Origin: RGIG6353 sp045594565 | Lineage (GTDB): Bacteria; Bacillota; Clostridia; Oscillospirales; SIG627 | Length of the DNA stretch: 19,034 nucleotides | Assembly (NCBI GenBank): GCA_045594565.1 | Contig: JAZNYT010000008.1 | Coordinates: 1-19,034, forward strand | Reading direction: 5' to 3' | Shown here: positions 1 through 7,435 of the stretch, one piece after another | How positions within the stretch are numbered: the stretch's first letter is position 1 | How the letters are laid out: each line of letters starts with the position of its first letter | The notes under the pieces: model-generated | Databases searched by the model: none | What the model saw: only the letters and a program-made list of their open reading frames with translations | What the model was told of the DNA's origin: nothing | Program-made: the position numbers and the translations under genes

Positions 1-336
1 GGCGACGGAATAAACGATTCACCGGCACTTGTGGCGGCAGATGCCTCTATTGCTATCGGTACGGGTACGGATATAGCTATCGATGCATCGAGTATTATTC
101 TTATGTCGGACGAGCTTCGTGGTGTTGTGAGAGCCGTGACCTATGCGAAAGAAACCTTTAAGAATATAAAGGAGAATTTGTTCTGGGCTTTCTTCTATAA
201 CATCCTTGGAATACCTCTTGCGGCAGGCGTATTCTACTTTGCGGGAATACTTCTTTCTCCTATGATAGGTGCCGCCGCAATGAGCTTTTCTTCTGTTTTT
301 GTTGTAACGAACGCCTTAAGGCTATATAAAAAATAA
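1..336 (+). CDS. copA: Copper-translocating P-type ATPase, C-terminal end (5' truncated by window)
   Basis: The reading frame is open from base 1 and begins with GDGINDSPAL, the P-type ATPase hinge motif that coordinates magnesium and follows the nucleotide-binding domain. It continues through AADASIAIGTGTDIA and IILMSDEL, typical of P1B (heavy-metal) ATPases, and ends with two membrane helices containing the MSFSSVFVVTNALRL signature of CopA-type copper pumps. Only the last 111 residues are present. The protein would export copper from the cytoplasm using ATP. The next gene, 17 bp downstream behind an AGGAG site, encodes a copper-chaperone-like protein, which supports copper as substrate. 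The metal-binding CPC helix lies outside the window, so metal identity rests on the tail and the neighbour. An ATG within the frame near base 40 is internal, not the real start. Confidence 0.93.
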   Translation, partial: GDGINDSPALVAADASIAIGTGTDIAIDASSIILMSDELRGVVRAVTYAKETFKNIKENLFWAFFYNILGIPLAAGVFYFAGILLSPMIGAAAMSFSSVFVVTNALRLYKK

Positions 337-353
337 TTTAAAAGGAGAATATT

Positions 354-545
354 ATGGAAAAGATTATAAACGTTGAAGGAATGCACTGTGAGCATTGCTC
401 TGCAAGGGTAAAGAAGGCTGTAGAAGCACTTGGTATGAAATGTGACGTTGACCTTTCAAAAGGGGAAGTAAAGGTATCGGGAGAAAATCTTGATGAAATC
501 AAGATAAAGGAAGCTATCGAAAACCTTGGATTTATAGTTAAATAA
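354..545 (+). CDS. copZ: CopZ-type copper chaperone, heavy-metal-associated (HMA) domain
   Basis: A 63-residue protein made of a single HMA ferredoxin-like domain. The metal loop GMHCEHC is at residues 9-15, with the two cysteines at 12 and 15. The usual beta-alpha-beta-beta-alpha-beta pattern follows, ending in AIENLGF. Length and layout match cytosolic Cu(I) chaperones that deliver copper to CopA. It lies 17 bp after the ATPase gene with a good AGGAG site, so the two are probably co-transcribed. A terminator follows directly. A role with mercury or cadmium cannot be excluded from sequence alone, but the CopA-like tail upstream makes copper most likely. Confidence 0.93.
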   Translation: MEKIINVEGMHCEHCSARVKKAVEALGMKCDVDLSKGEVKVSGENLDEIKIKEAIENLGFIVK

Positions 546-553
546 CAAAAAAT

Positions 554-588
554 AACCTGAACGCCTTGGCGTTCAGGTTTATTTTTTT
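554..588. terminator. Bidirectional intrinsic terminator between convergent genes
   Basis: The arms AACCTGAACG and CGTTCAGGTT form a perfect stem around CCTTGG. A T-run (TTATTTTTTT) follows on the plus strand and an A-rich stretch precedes it, so it also has a U-tract when read from the minus strand. It sits between the copZ stop and the stop codon of the convergent zinc-ribbon gene. The plus-strand T-run overlaps that stop codon (587-589). Confidence 0.9.
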
Positions 589-1258
589 AGAAATAGAAGC
601 GAAGCATCTGGAATACGGTTGTTATGTACCAGTCACCGTCAATTTTTACGATAACCATATCCTGCTCCATTGTATCTTCATCGTCACGACCCTTGAGAGT
701 AGCTTCAATTTCTACTTCAAGTGCTTTCTGTACACTCTTCTTCTTGATACCGTAGGATTCTTTAAGAGTGTCCTTAAGATCATCAAGATCATCCTCGTCC
801 ATTACTTCTTTGTCAAGAACCTTGTACTTAACCTTGATGTTTCTGCCGTAATCGTCTTCAAGCTCTTCAAGCTCGTTTTCAAAGCTCTCTTCAAGCTGCT
901 TTTTGATATCCTTGAGCTTTATGTCGTAGTTTTCTTCAAGCTCTTCCCAGTAATCTTCGGGAGCAAGCTTTTCAAGCTTATTTACCTTGCCTTCAACAGT
1001 GAAGTCGAAGAAGTTGTCGATAGCCTTTTTGTAGCCGTTTCCTGCGATGCTGGAAATGATGATAATCACAACGATAAGTGCAACAACTGCACCTGCAAGA
1101 ATTGCGATGTTCTTCTTGTTAAGGCTTCTAGCCTTATTAACGATTTTTTCAACGTTGGGGTTTACTGTTGCGGGAGCCGCAGGGTTCTTTGTTCCGCAAA
1201 AAGCACAATTAGAAGCGTTTTCTTCAAAGGGCTTTCCGCATTTAGGACAAAATGCCAT
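587..1258 (-). CDS. Membrane-anchored zinc-ribbon protein of unknown function
   Basis: A 223-residue protein. Residues 4-21 form a short zinc ribbon with two CxxC knuckles (CPKC and CAFC). A Pro/Ala/Asn linker leads to one hydrophobic helix at about 51-71, and an acidic, charged domain of about 145 residues ends in DGDWYITTVFQM. That ending resembles small NTF2-like or DUF4878-type extracellular domains, but I do not recognise a named family. The predicted topology is zinc ribbon inside and C-terminal domain outside. An AGGAGG site precedes the ATG, and a strong promoter lies upstream whose -35 overlaps the stop codon of the ABC permease gene. A second, larger zinc-ribbon membrane protein lies on the other side of that ABC operon. 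Function is not inferable from sequence alone. Confidence 0.85.
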   Translation of the reverse strand: MAFCPKCGKPFEENASNCAFCGTKNPAAPATVNPNVEKIVNKARSLNKKNIAILAGAVVALIVVIIIISSIAGNGYKKAIDNFFDFTVEGKVNKLEKLAPEDYWEELEENYDIKLKDIKKQLEESFENELEELEDDYGRNIKVKYKVLDKEVMDEDDLDDLKDTLKESYGIKKKSVQKALEVEIEATLKGRDDEDTMEQDMVIVKIDGDWYITTVFQMLRFYF

Positions 1259-1297
1259 AATTATATCCTCCTGAAAATATTAAATTTCTGTAATTTA

Positions 1298-1327
1298 ATT
1301 GTATCATATTCGTCTCTTGTTTGTCAA
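1298..1327 (-). promoter_or_regulatory. Sigma-A promoter for the zinc-ribbon gene at 587-1258
   Basis: On the minus strand TTGACA (1322-1327) is followed by an 18-bp spacer and TACAAT (1298-1303). The -35 overlaps the TGA stop of the upstream permease gene (1324-1326), so the zinc-ribbon gene has its own promoter despite the short gap. Confidence 0.75.
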
Positions 1328-2355
1328 CATCTTTTTAGCTTTTCCGACAAAATTGCAAGGGCGTACGTAATGATAAAATAGACCGCTCCGAGAAGATAGA
1401 ACGATGTGTCGGAAAAGGAGTATAGGTAATAATATGAGGGAAAAATAAGCTGTATGACAAAAAAGGATGAGGAGTTAAGGAAAACGGGAGATATGAAAAG
1501 CGATGCCACTGTAACAATAGGGAAAATCACTGTAAACACAGAGAATCGTGTTATTGTTGCCAGAAGAAGGGTGAAGGAGAGAGATGTGAGAACGAGCAGA
1601 ATAACGCTTAAGAGCTCACGCAGAGCGCCTTCCCACGTGCCTGTGAAAAAAAGCGAGAAAAGAAAAACGAGAGATGCGGGGATAAGTGCCGAGAGTATCG
1701 ACCATGTGGTAAGTAGCACCCTCTTTTTGCCTTGAAACGTGGAGAACATTCCTCTTTTTCTGTCCTTAAGTGTGTAAAGGGCGGCTGTGAGGGCGGATAG
1801 CATAACGAGTACCGAGAGAAGTCCTCTGATAGGTGACATAACGATATTTGTGTTATTATCTCTCGTATTGCCGTCGGCATCTATTGTTACAATGTCAACA
1901 ATGTGGGTATCTACGTTCTTGTAAGAGTAGTAGAAATCAAGCTCTTCATCTGACAGAGCATCTCCGCCCTCGATGTTCTCTCTCATATACTCCTCAAAGA
2001 GCGTTTTCGAAAGGTTGGGGAATATAAGGCAGAAAAGCTTCTCACGGGTAAGCTTTGTGATTTCCGTTTCTTCGAGATTGATTATTCGCACTTTTTCTCC
2101 AAAGCACCAGAGAGTATGGATTTTCCGGCTTACCAGTGCTGATTTTCCATCCTCTTCACTTTCAAATTCGGTAAAATTTATAATCTTACTGTCCTGTAAA
2201 GACGGAACGTCTCCAACGTATCCGATATCGACTACAGAAGAATCCCTTTTGGAAAATTCATTTAGCGTAATACAGAAGAAAGGTATGCAAAGGAGTATCA
2301 GCACAAAGGAAATGTGCTTGAAGTTACGCTTTAAAAAGAGAAAAAACCACATCAT
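1324..2355 (-). CDS. ABC-2 type exporter permease, second subunit
   Basis: A 343-residue membrane protein with one N-terminal helix (about 12-31), a long soluble loop of about 130 residues, and then five or six hydrophobic segments from about residue 175 to the end. This is the ABC2_membrane_3-like layout of export permeases in which the first helix is separated from the rest by an extracytoplasmic domain. Its ATG overlaps the TGA of the preceding permease gene by 4 bp, implying translational coupling. With the partner permease and the ATPase it should form a heterodimeric exporter. The substrate is unknown: drug, lipid, peptide or sodium exporters of this class share the fold. Confidence 0.85.
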   Translation of the reverse strand: MMWFFLFLKRNFKHISFVLILLCIPFFCITLNEFSKRDSSVVDIGYVGDVPSLQDSKIINFTEFESEEDGKSALVSRKIHTLWCFGEKVRIINLEETEITKLTREKLFCLIFPNLSKTLFEEYMRENIEGGDALSDEELDFYYSYKNVDTHIVDIVTIDADGNTRDNNTNIVMSPIRGLLSVLVMLSALTAALYTLKDRKRGMFSTFQGKKRVLLTTWSILSALIPASLVFLFSLFFTGTWEGALRELLSVILLVLTSLSFTLLLATITRFSVFTVIFPIVTVASLFISPVFLNSSSFFVIQLIFPSYYYLYSFSDTSFYLLGAVYFIITYALAILSEKLKRC

Positions 2356-3506
2356 AAAGCACCTCTTTTCATACGCACTTTTCTTACAGCTACACTAAAT
2401 AAAAGGAAAATGGCTATATATAAAAAGCAGATTATAAAAGCACCTAAAAATTCACCGTTTTTAATAATACCTTCCGAAAGGGTAAAGGCTTTTCCCGTTG
2501 GAAGCACCGACGCTATTTTCCTTACTCCTTCCGGAAAGAAATAAGAGGGATAGAAATAGCCCGAAATATAGGAAAGGAGGAAGGAGGAGAAAAACTGCGT
2601 AAGAGCTCCTGCTACAACCGAGCCTGAAGCTTCATAGATAAAGAACTGGAATGCTGATAAAAGAGCAAGAGGGAGAACAAGGAAAAGAGTGTTATTTATA
2701 CCAAGCATTGGTCCCGCTATCACAGAAACGATAAGGGAGAAGGAGCCTGTTATAATGAAAAAAGCAGACCACTCGCAAATTATCTGACAGGCAACGGATA
2801 CGCCTCTTGATTCAAGAAGCTTTGAAAGAGCGAGGCTTTCCTTTGTCATATATCCTGATAGAGATATACCGAGAATTAGGTGAAATAAAAGAATTGCCGA
2901 TATAAAATAATGTTCGAAAAGTGTGAGGCTTTCTCTCTCGGAAAGGTTTTCTGTTTCAAAGAAATTCTCACGGTCAAGAATCTTTGATATAATATTAAAG
3001 GACATTTTCTCGGTTTCTGCGGTAAGCATCTCTTTTTGTTTGCTGTCCTTCAGAAACTGTCTCATACCGTAGACCGCTCTTTGACTTTCGGTAAGCAGTA
3101 CCGCAACGCTTTCAACTATCTCTCCTGTAAGAAGGTGGGAGAGGGCGGAGGGCTTTTTTAAAAGAACGTAGGAAAAAGGAACGTTCTTTCCCTTCATAGC
3201 GGAATCGATGAAATTTTCGGGCACTACCGCATATCCCTGTATGTCACCCGAAGAAAGCTTTTTCTTTGCTTCGTCTTCGGATAGCTCTAACGTTTCAAAA
3301 TGCTCTGTTTCGTCAAGGATAGCCGAAGCCATATCAACGTAAAAATCATCGGTATATGAAACAATTCCGATTTTCTTTGTCTCCTTGGTGTCAGAAAAGG
3401 AGAGCACCGAAAGAATTATAAGAATAAGGGTCAGTGAAATAAAAAGAATAGAGAAAAGAGAGGGAAGAAGCCTTTTGAGTGATAGCGCAAAGTAGGTTTT
3501 CTTCAT
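2352..3506 (-). CDS. ABC-2 type exporter permease, first subunit
   Basis: A 384-residue membrane protein with the same plan as its downstream partner: an N-terminal helix at about 13-33, an extracytoplasmic stretch of about 160 residues, then five or six transmembrane segments from about 200 onward. The soluble part includes GDIQGYAVVPENF, typical of ABC-2 permeases of the YhgE/NatB-like group. It overlaps the ATPase gene upstream and the second permease downstream by 4 bp each. Two dissimilar permeases with one ATPase suggest a heteromeric transporter. The substrate cannot be named. Confidence 0.87.
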   Translation of the reverse strand: MKKTYFALSLKRLLPSLFSILFISLTLILIILSVLSFSDTKETKKIGIVSYTDDFYVDMASAILDETEHFETLELSEDEAKKKLSSGDIQGYAVVPENFIDSAMKGKNVPFSYVLLKKPSALSHLLTGEIVESVAVLLTESQRAVYGMRQFLKDSKQKEMLTAETEKMSFNIISKILDRENFFETENLSERESLTLFEHYFISAILLFHLILGISLSGYMTKESLALSKLLESRGVSVACQIICEWSAFFIITGSFSLIVSVIAGPMLGINNTLFLVLPLALLSAFQFFIYEASGSVVAGALTQFFSSFLLSYISGYFYPSYFFPEGVRKIASVLPTGKAFTLSEGIIKNGEFLGAFIICFLYIAIFLLFSVAVRKVRMKRGAL

Positions 3507-4171
3507 AAGCTGTCCACAAGCTTTTTTATATTCCCGTCAAACTCAAAGGGGTATAGCTTTCCTTCTTTTAATATAAAAATCTTATCACAAAGCTCAAATT
3601 CGCTTGCCTCGTGAGTTACCAGAATGGCAGTACCTCCCTTTTTTGTAAAGCCCTTGAGATAGTCTGCGATTTTCTCACGGCACACAAGGTCGAGGGAAGC
3701 GGTTGGCTCATCCAGAAGAAGTATTTCGGGAGAGTGTGCCACGGCGCATCCGATAGAAAGCCTTTTCTTCATACCGCCCGACATCTTATAAACGGGAGTT
3801 TTTAAAAATTCGTCTATACCAAGGCTTTTAAGAACACCGTTTTCAAGCTCTGTTTTCATTTCTTTTTTTGAATACCACAACCTTAAATTATCAAAAGCCG
3901 AAAGCTCCTCAAGCAAAGGAGTAGATTGAGGCACAAATCCAAGCACCTTTTCTCTTGTCTTTTTATCTTCGAAAAGGCTTTTGCCGTCGTAAATAAAATC
4001 TCCGCCGTCACTGCCTGCTATTCCTGCAAGAATGGTGAGGAGGGTAGATTTTCCGCTTCCGTTTCCGCCTATAATACCTATTATCTCTCCCGACTCCGCC
4101 GAAAGTGATACTCCGTCGAGTACAGTCTTTTTGCCGTATTTCTTTTTTATATTAGTAATTTCCGTTTTCAT
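3503..4171 (-). CDS. ABC transporter ATP-binding protein (exporter)
   Basis: A 222-residue nucleotide-binding subunit with all canonical motifs: Walker A GGNGSGKS at 35-42, Q-loop at Q82, signature SGGMKKR at 131-137, Walker B with LLLDEP at 151-156, and the switch histidine at 187 in VTHEAS. It would power the two permeases encoded immediately downstream. The gene begins only 22 nt after a terminator hairpin that closes the upstream zinc-ribbon gene, and its ribosome site (GGGA, distant) is weak. The ABC operon therefore seems to rely on read-through or on a promoter within the preceding coding region. Confidence 0.95.
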   Translation of the reverse strand: MKTEITNIKKKYGKKTVLDGVSLSAESGEIIGIIGGNGSGKSTLLTILAGIAGSDGGDFIYDGKSLFEDKKTREKVLGFVPQSTPLLEELSAFDNLRLWYSKKEMKTELENGVLKSLGIDEFLKTPVYKMSGGMKKRLSIGCAVAHSPEILLLDEPTASLDLVCREKIADYLKGFTKKGGTAILVTHEASEFELCDKIFILKEGKLYPFEFDGNIKKLVDSL

Positions 4172-4193
4172 AGCTTTTTCCCATATTCAAATA

Positions 4194-4216
4194 AAAGGGT
4201 GCGGAAAGCACCCTTT
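4194..4216 (-). terminator. Intrinsic terminator or attenuator upstream of the ABC operon
   Basis: Arms AAAGGGTGC and GCACCCTTT enclose a 5-nt loop. On the minus strand the stem is followed by TTTTATTTG. It lies between the 733-residue zinc-ribbon gene and the ABC ATPase gene, which are on the same strand, so it could terminate the first transcript or limit read-through into the second. The plus side also carries a T-rich tail. Confidence 0.8.
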
Positions 4217-4222
4217 TTGTTT

Positions 4223-6424
4223 TTAATATCCGTAGTATGCGTCAGCGTCACCGTAGTAGTATGCATCGGCATCCCCGTAGAAATAGTCGTCAGCGTTACC
4301 GTAATAGTAATCGTCTGCATTTCCGTAGTTGTAATCGTCGAAAGCACTGCTTCCCGTTGTTGAGTCACTGTAGTCTTCGTTGAAGCCGTAATCGTATACG
4401 TAATCGGTGTCTATTCCAATATCGAACATAGAATCGGCACCTTCAATGTATTCGGATTCGTAGCCGTAGCCGTCTTCCTCTATGTAGTAATCGTTATAGT
4501 AATTCTCTTCGGAGTAAGAATCCTCATCGTAGTAGTAATCGTCTTCGGAACCAAGTATTCCCGATTCCGTTATGAGAGTGAGTATATTCATTACCTCTTC
4601 GGGAAGTGAGCTTGTAAAGCCGTCAATGTCAAGAGTGCCTATCCAACTCATAAGTCCAATCTCGTCGGCTACTTCAATTGATTTTTCCGGCAGCTTAATT
4701 TTTTCTGCATCCGTTACGTTACACTTTGTTTCAATCTTGACAATAGAATCTTTGTCGGATTTGAAATCAATAGAGAAAGAACCCTTGTCCTCACTGTTTT
4801 CCATTGCCACCTCGAGTGAAAGCTTTGAAAGGTCTATTCCGAGAGAGTCTATACTGATTCCGAGGAGACTCGATACGTCATCGGTTTCATATTCGGAAAG
4901 CATAGATGCAATAGTCTTTGAGGGGTGTAATATAAGCGTTCCGTTAAATGCATTTTCGGTATCAAAGTCTACAATTTCGATTTTGGCTACGTCGATAGAC
5001 ATAGCTTCAAGAGTTGCCTCTCCATTAAAGATACCATTCTTGAGAGTTCCCTCGCCGAGAATAGTTACGCTGGAGCCTTCAGCTTCAACGTCAAGCTCAA
5101 AGGCTGTTTTTTTGCCCTTTGTTACGTAGAATGCTGATATGGTGCTATCCTGATATTCTATCTCATGTCCGAGCACTTCTCCCTTTGCATTAACGTACGT
5201 CTTTATGACTATTTCGCCAAAGCCCTCGAATGCATCATCCATTACGTCCTTTGCGTTATCATAAAGGGGAACGTCCTTAAGATATTTCTTGAATTCTCCC
5301 TTTTCCGATTCACCTGTAGCTGCCATAAAAGCATCGACAATATCGTGAAGCTCGTCATCGTCCTCAAATTCACGGATAGCGGCAAGAACGATGCTTGCAA
5401 GTGTTTTTTCGTCTATTTCTGCTTCAAGGCAGGTAGCGTTAACTTTAATATCGCCTACCGAAACCTTTTCACTGTACTTGTCAACGTTGTCGATTTCAGC
5501 GAGTATTACCTCGGCATATCTTGAAATTATCTTTTCTGCGGTTTCACCGTCGGGGAGAGCGTTGATAAGAGCAACGCTCTTTTCAAAAGTGTTTTTATAT
5601 TCCGGTAAAGAATAAATATCCTCTAAAGAGTCAAAGCCGAGAAGCTTGGGTATATCCATCTTTATTGCAGTATCCGAAAGCTCGGGAAGCTCTGCGTAAA
5701 TTTCAGCATCCTCTGTAGCTGTAACATTGGCAGAGATAATTTTACCGTCCGAAAGAGAGAGCTTTGCTCCGAGAGCTGCAAGTCCGTCTTTTTCTGACAT
5801 ATCAAAGCTGATACCGATTTTTCTAAATACGTCAAGGTCCATATTTGATTCAGCGTTTAAAAGCTCTATTATGGAATCGCCTAAAGTGAGGGAAAGGTCG
5901 GCAGAAATCTTCTTGCCGTCAAACTCACTCTTTGTCGCTTTTCCGTTGTTTATGGCATTGAGATTTTCTTCAGCGTTTTTACCGCTCTTTTTAATCTCGT
6001 CGAAAACGTCGGCAATAGCAGAGCCTATTTCGTTAACGCTTCTTTCTTCTACGTTCTGATAGTATTTTTCAGGCGATGAGAAGGTCTTTTCCACAAAGTT
6101 CTTAACGTAAGGGAAGGATGCAAAAACAGTAGCGCCCAGCACTGCAACGATTACTGCCGCCGAAATAATTACCTTACCAAGCTTTTTCTTCTTTTTGGGA
6201 GCTTCGGCAACGGGAACCTCTTCCACAGGAGCTTCGGCAACGGGAACCTCTTCCGCAGGAGCTTCGGCAAAGGGAGCCTCTTCCACAGGTGTTACTTCCG
6301 TTTCTTTTACGTTTTCTACAGCCGCTTCTTCGACTGCTGCATTATTTTCTTCCAGTTTTGTACCGCAGGCGTCACAGAATTTTGCGCCTTTGGGAAATTC
6401 TTTTCCACAGTTTTTACAAAACAT
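4223..6424 (-). CDS. Large zinc-ribbon, single-pass membrane protein with Tyr/Asp-rich C-terminal tail
   Basis: A 733-residue protein. Residues 3-20 form a zinc ribbon (CKNC and CDAC). A Glu/Pro/Ala-rich linker (about 46-76) holds near-perfect EEVPVAEAPV repeats. A lysine cluster and a membrane helix (about 84-106) follow, then about 500 residues of probable extracytoplasmic domain rich in short beta/alpha segments (DGKIISANVTATEDAEIYAE and similar). The last 110 residues are very rich in Tyr, Asp and Glu and end in four octapeptide repeats of the type YGNADDYY. The ATG follows an AAGGAGG site. Its own promoter is at 6458-6486, and a terminator follows. I do not recognise a named family for the ectodomain. 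It shares its N-terminal plan with the smaller protein at 587-1258. Confidence 0.87.
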   Translation of the reverse strand: MFCKNCGKEFPKGAKFCDACGTKLEENNAAVEEAAVENVKETEVTPVEEAPFAEAPAEEVPVAEAPVEEVPVAEAPKKKKKLGKVIISAAVIVAVLGATVFASFPYVKNFVEKTFSSPEKYYQNVEERSVNEIGSAIADVFDEIKKSGKNAEENLNAINNGKATKSEFDGKKISADLSLTLGDSIIELLNAESNMDLDVFRKIGISFDMSEKDGLAALGAKLSLSDGKIISANVTATEDAEIYAELPELSDTAIKMDIPKLLGFDSLEDIYSLPEYKNTFEKSVALINALPDGETAEKIISRYAEVILAEIDNVDKYSEKVSVGDIKVNATCLEAEIDEKTLASIVLAAIREFEDDDELHDIVDAFMAATGESEKGEFKKYLKDVPLYDNAKDVMDDAFEGFGEIVIKTYVNAKGEVLGHEIEYQDSTISAFYVTKGKKTAFELDVEAEGSSVTILGEGTLKNGIFNGEATLEAMSIDVAKIEIVDFDTENAFNGTLILHPSKTIASMLSEYETDDVSSLLGISIDSLGIDLSKLSLEVAMENSEDKGSFSIDFKSDKDSIVKIETKCNVTDAEKIKLPEKSIEVADEIGLMSWIGTLDIDGFTSSLPEEVMNILTLITESGILGSEDDYYYDEDSYSEENYYNDYYIEEDGYGYESEYIEGADSMFDIGIDTDYVYDYGFNEDYSDSTTGSSAFDDYNYGNADDYYYGNADDYFYGDADAYYYGDADAYYGY
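4226..4339 (-). repeat. C-terminal octapeptide repeats (Y-G-N/D-A-D-D/A-Y-Y)
   Basis: The last codons of the zinc-ribbon gene encode four consecutive copies of a Y-G-(N/D)-A-D-(D/A)-Y-(Y/F) unit. The units differ at many third codon positions (for example GCA, GCT and GCC for the same alanine). The protein repeat is therefore kept while the DNA has diverged, unlike a recent slippage product. Confidence 0.8.
6199..6288 (-). repeat. Three tandem 30-bp units encoding the EEVPVAEAP linker
   Basis: Units at 6199-6228, 6229-6258 and 6259-6288 begin GAGCTTCGGCAA. Units 1 and 2 differ at one base and unit 3 at two or three. The 30-bp period keeps the reading frame, so copy number may vary between strains. 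It encodes the Pro/Glu/Ala spacer between the zinc ribbon and the membrane helix. Confidence 0.9.
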
Positions 6425-6457
6425 AACAAATCCTCCTTGAAGTAGTTTTACAAGGTA

Positions 6458-6486
6458 ATTCTATCACAAAATAATTCAAATGTCTA
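6458..6486 (-). promoter_or_regulatory. Sigma-A promoter for the 733-residue zinc-ribbon gene
   Basis: On the minus strand TAGACA (6481-6486), a 17-bp spacer and TAGAAT (6458-6463) each match the consensus at five of six positions. It is divergent from the nadE promoter, and the two hexamer sets are only about 10 bp apart. Confidence 0.6.
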
Positions 6487-6495
6487 TAAAAAATA

Positions 6496-6524
6496 TTGAA
6501 AAGGCAAAAAGATTGTTGTATACT
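6496..6524 (+). promoter_or_regulatory. Sigma-A promoter for nadE
   Basis: TTGAAA (6496-6501), a 17-bp spacer and TATACT (6519-6524) lie about 33 bp before the nadE start, with an AAAGGAAAG ribosome site between. Confidence 0.72.
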
Positions 6525-6557
6525 TTATTGTGAAAGAAATAAAAAAGGAAAGAAGCT

Positions 6558-7307
6558 ATGAAAAATATAAATCTTGAAATAGAAAAAAGATGTGAATATA
6601 TCCGCCGTCTCGTGGAGAGCGCTCATGCAAAGGGTGTAATATTTGGTAACAGCGGCGGAAAAGACAGTGCCCTTGTGGGCATCCTTGCCAAAAAAGCTCT
6701 CGGTGACGATTTTCGTGTACTGGGACTTATAATGCCCTGTGAGTCAAAGATAAATTTTACCACCGATAAGGACGATGCGGATGCTCTTGCCGAAAAATTC
6801 GGTATAGAAAAGAGAGTAATCGACTTAACCGACGCAAAAAAAGAGCTAGTAAAGAGGACAGAAAAGGAGTCTACTCTCAACTCGGTAGCGCTTAATAATA
6901 TTGCTCCAAGACTCCGTATGACAACCCTTTATACTGTAGGTGCGGCTGAAAATCTTATCGTTGCCGGAACAGGAAACCGATGCGAAAGGTATATGGGATA
7001 TTTTACGAAATGGGGAGACGGCGCCTTTGACTTCAATCCTATTGCCGACCTTTTCGTCAGCGAGGTTTATGAAATGCTCGAAGCGTTGGGATGCCCTGAG
7101 AGCATAATAAAAAAAGCACCCTCCGCAGGACTTTTCGAGGGACAGACCGACGAAAAGGAAATGGGAGTAACCTATGCAGAGGTTGAAAGCTTCATAAAGG
7201 GAGAAAAAATATCTGAAAAATCAGAAGAAATTATAAAATCCTATCACCGTCGTTCAATGCATAAAAGACTCGGCTTTGAGCTTTACGATAATAAAGAAAA
7301 GGACTGA
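6558..7307 (+). CDS. nadE: NH3-dependent NAD+ synthetase
   Basis: A 249-residue protein, the usual length for a single-domain NadE without a glutaminase part. The PP-loop SGGKDS is at 32-37. Further family motifs are GTGNRCERYMGYFTKWGDG (substrate binding), FNPIADLFVSEVY, and PSAGLFEGQTDEKEMGVTY near residue 190. It converts nicotinic-acid adenine dinucleotide, ATP and ammonia to NAD+. The ATG follows an AAAGGAAAG site and a good promoter. It seems to be transcribed alone, since the next gene is 128 bp away and is a sporulation gene. Identification is firm. The lack of a nitrilase domain is seen directly, so free ammonia or a separate glutaminase must supply nitrogen. Confidence 0.95.
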   Translation: MKNINLEIEKRCEYIRRLVESAHAKGVIFGNSGGKDSALVGILAKKALGDDFRVLGLIMPCESKINFTTDKDDADALAEKFGIEKRVIDLTDAKKELVKRTEKESTLNSVALNNIAPRLRMTTLYTVGAAENLIVAGTGNRCERYMGYFTKWGDGAFDFNPIADLFVSEVYEMLEALGCPESIIKKAPSAGLFEGQTDEKEMGVTYAEVESFIKGEKISEKSEEIIKSYHRRSMHKRLGFELYDNKEKD

Positions 7308-7435
7308 TTTCACCTCTTTTTTTAGAGTTTTTCCACGTTTTTCTCACTCCTTTTTTAAAAGAATTAGAAAAAAGCGCTGATTTATCCTTTAACGCCACCC
7401 GTTTTCAAGGAATAAACTGAAACGAGGTGAAAAAG

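Noticed and set aside
566..1381. 271-residue open frame on the plus strand
   Set aside because: It starts inside the terminator and is antisense to the zinc-ribbon gene; the product is low-complexity Phe/Leu/Val.
6199..6288. Short tandem repeats as a CRISPR array
   Set aside because: The units abut without spacers, have a coding 30-bp period and lie inside a gene.
7308..7435. Terminator or SigE promoter between nadE and yunB
   Set aside because: The stretch is T-rich, but I found no stable hairpin with a U-tract and no convincing -35/-10 pair for a sporulation sigma factor.
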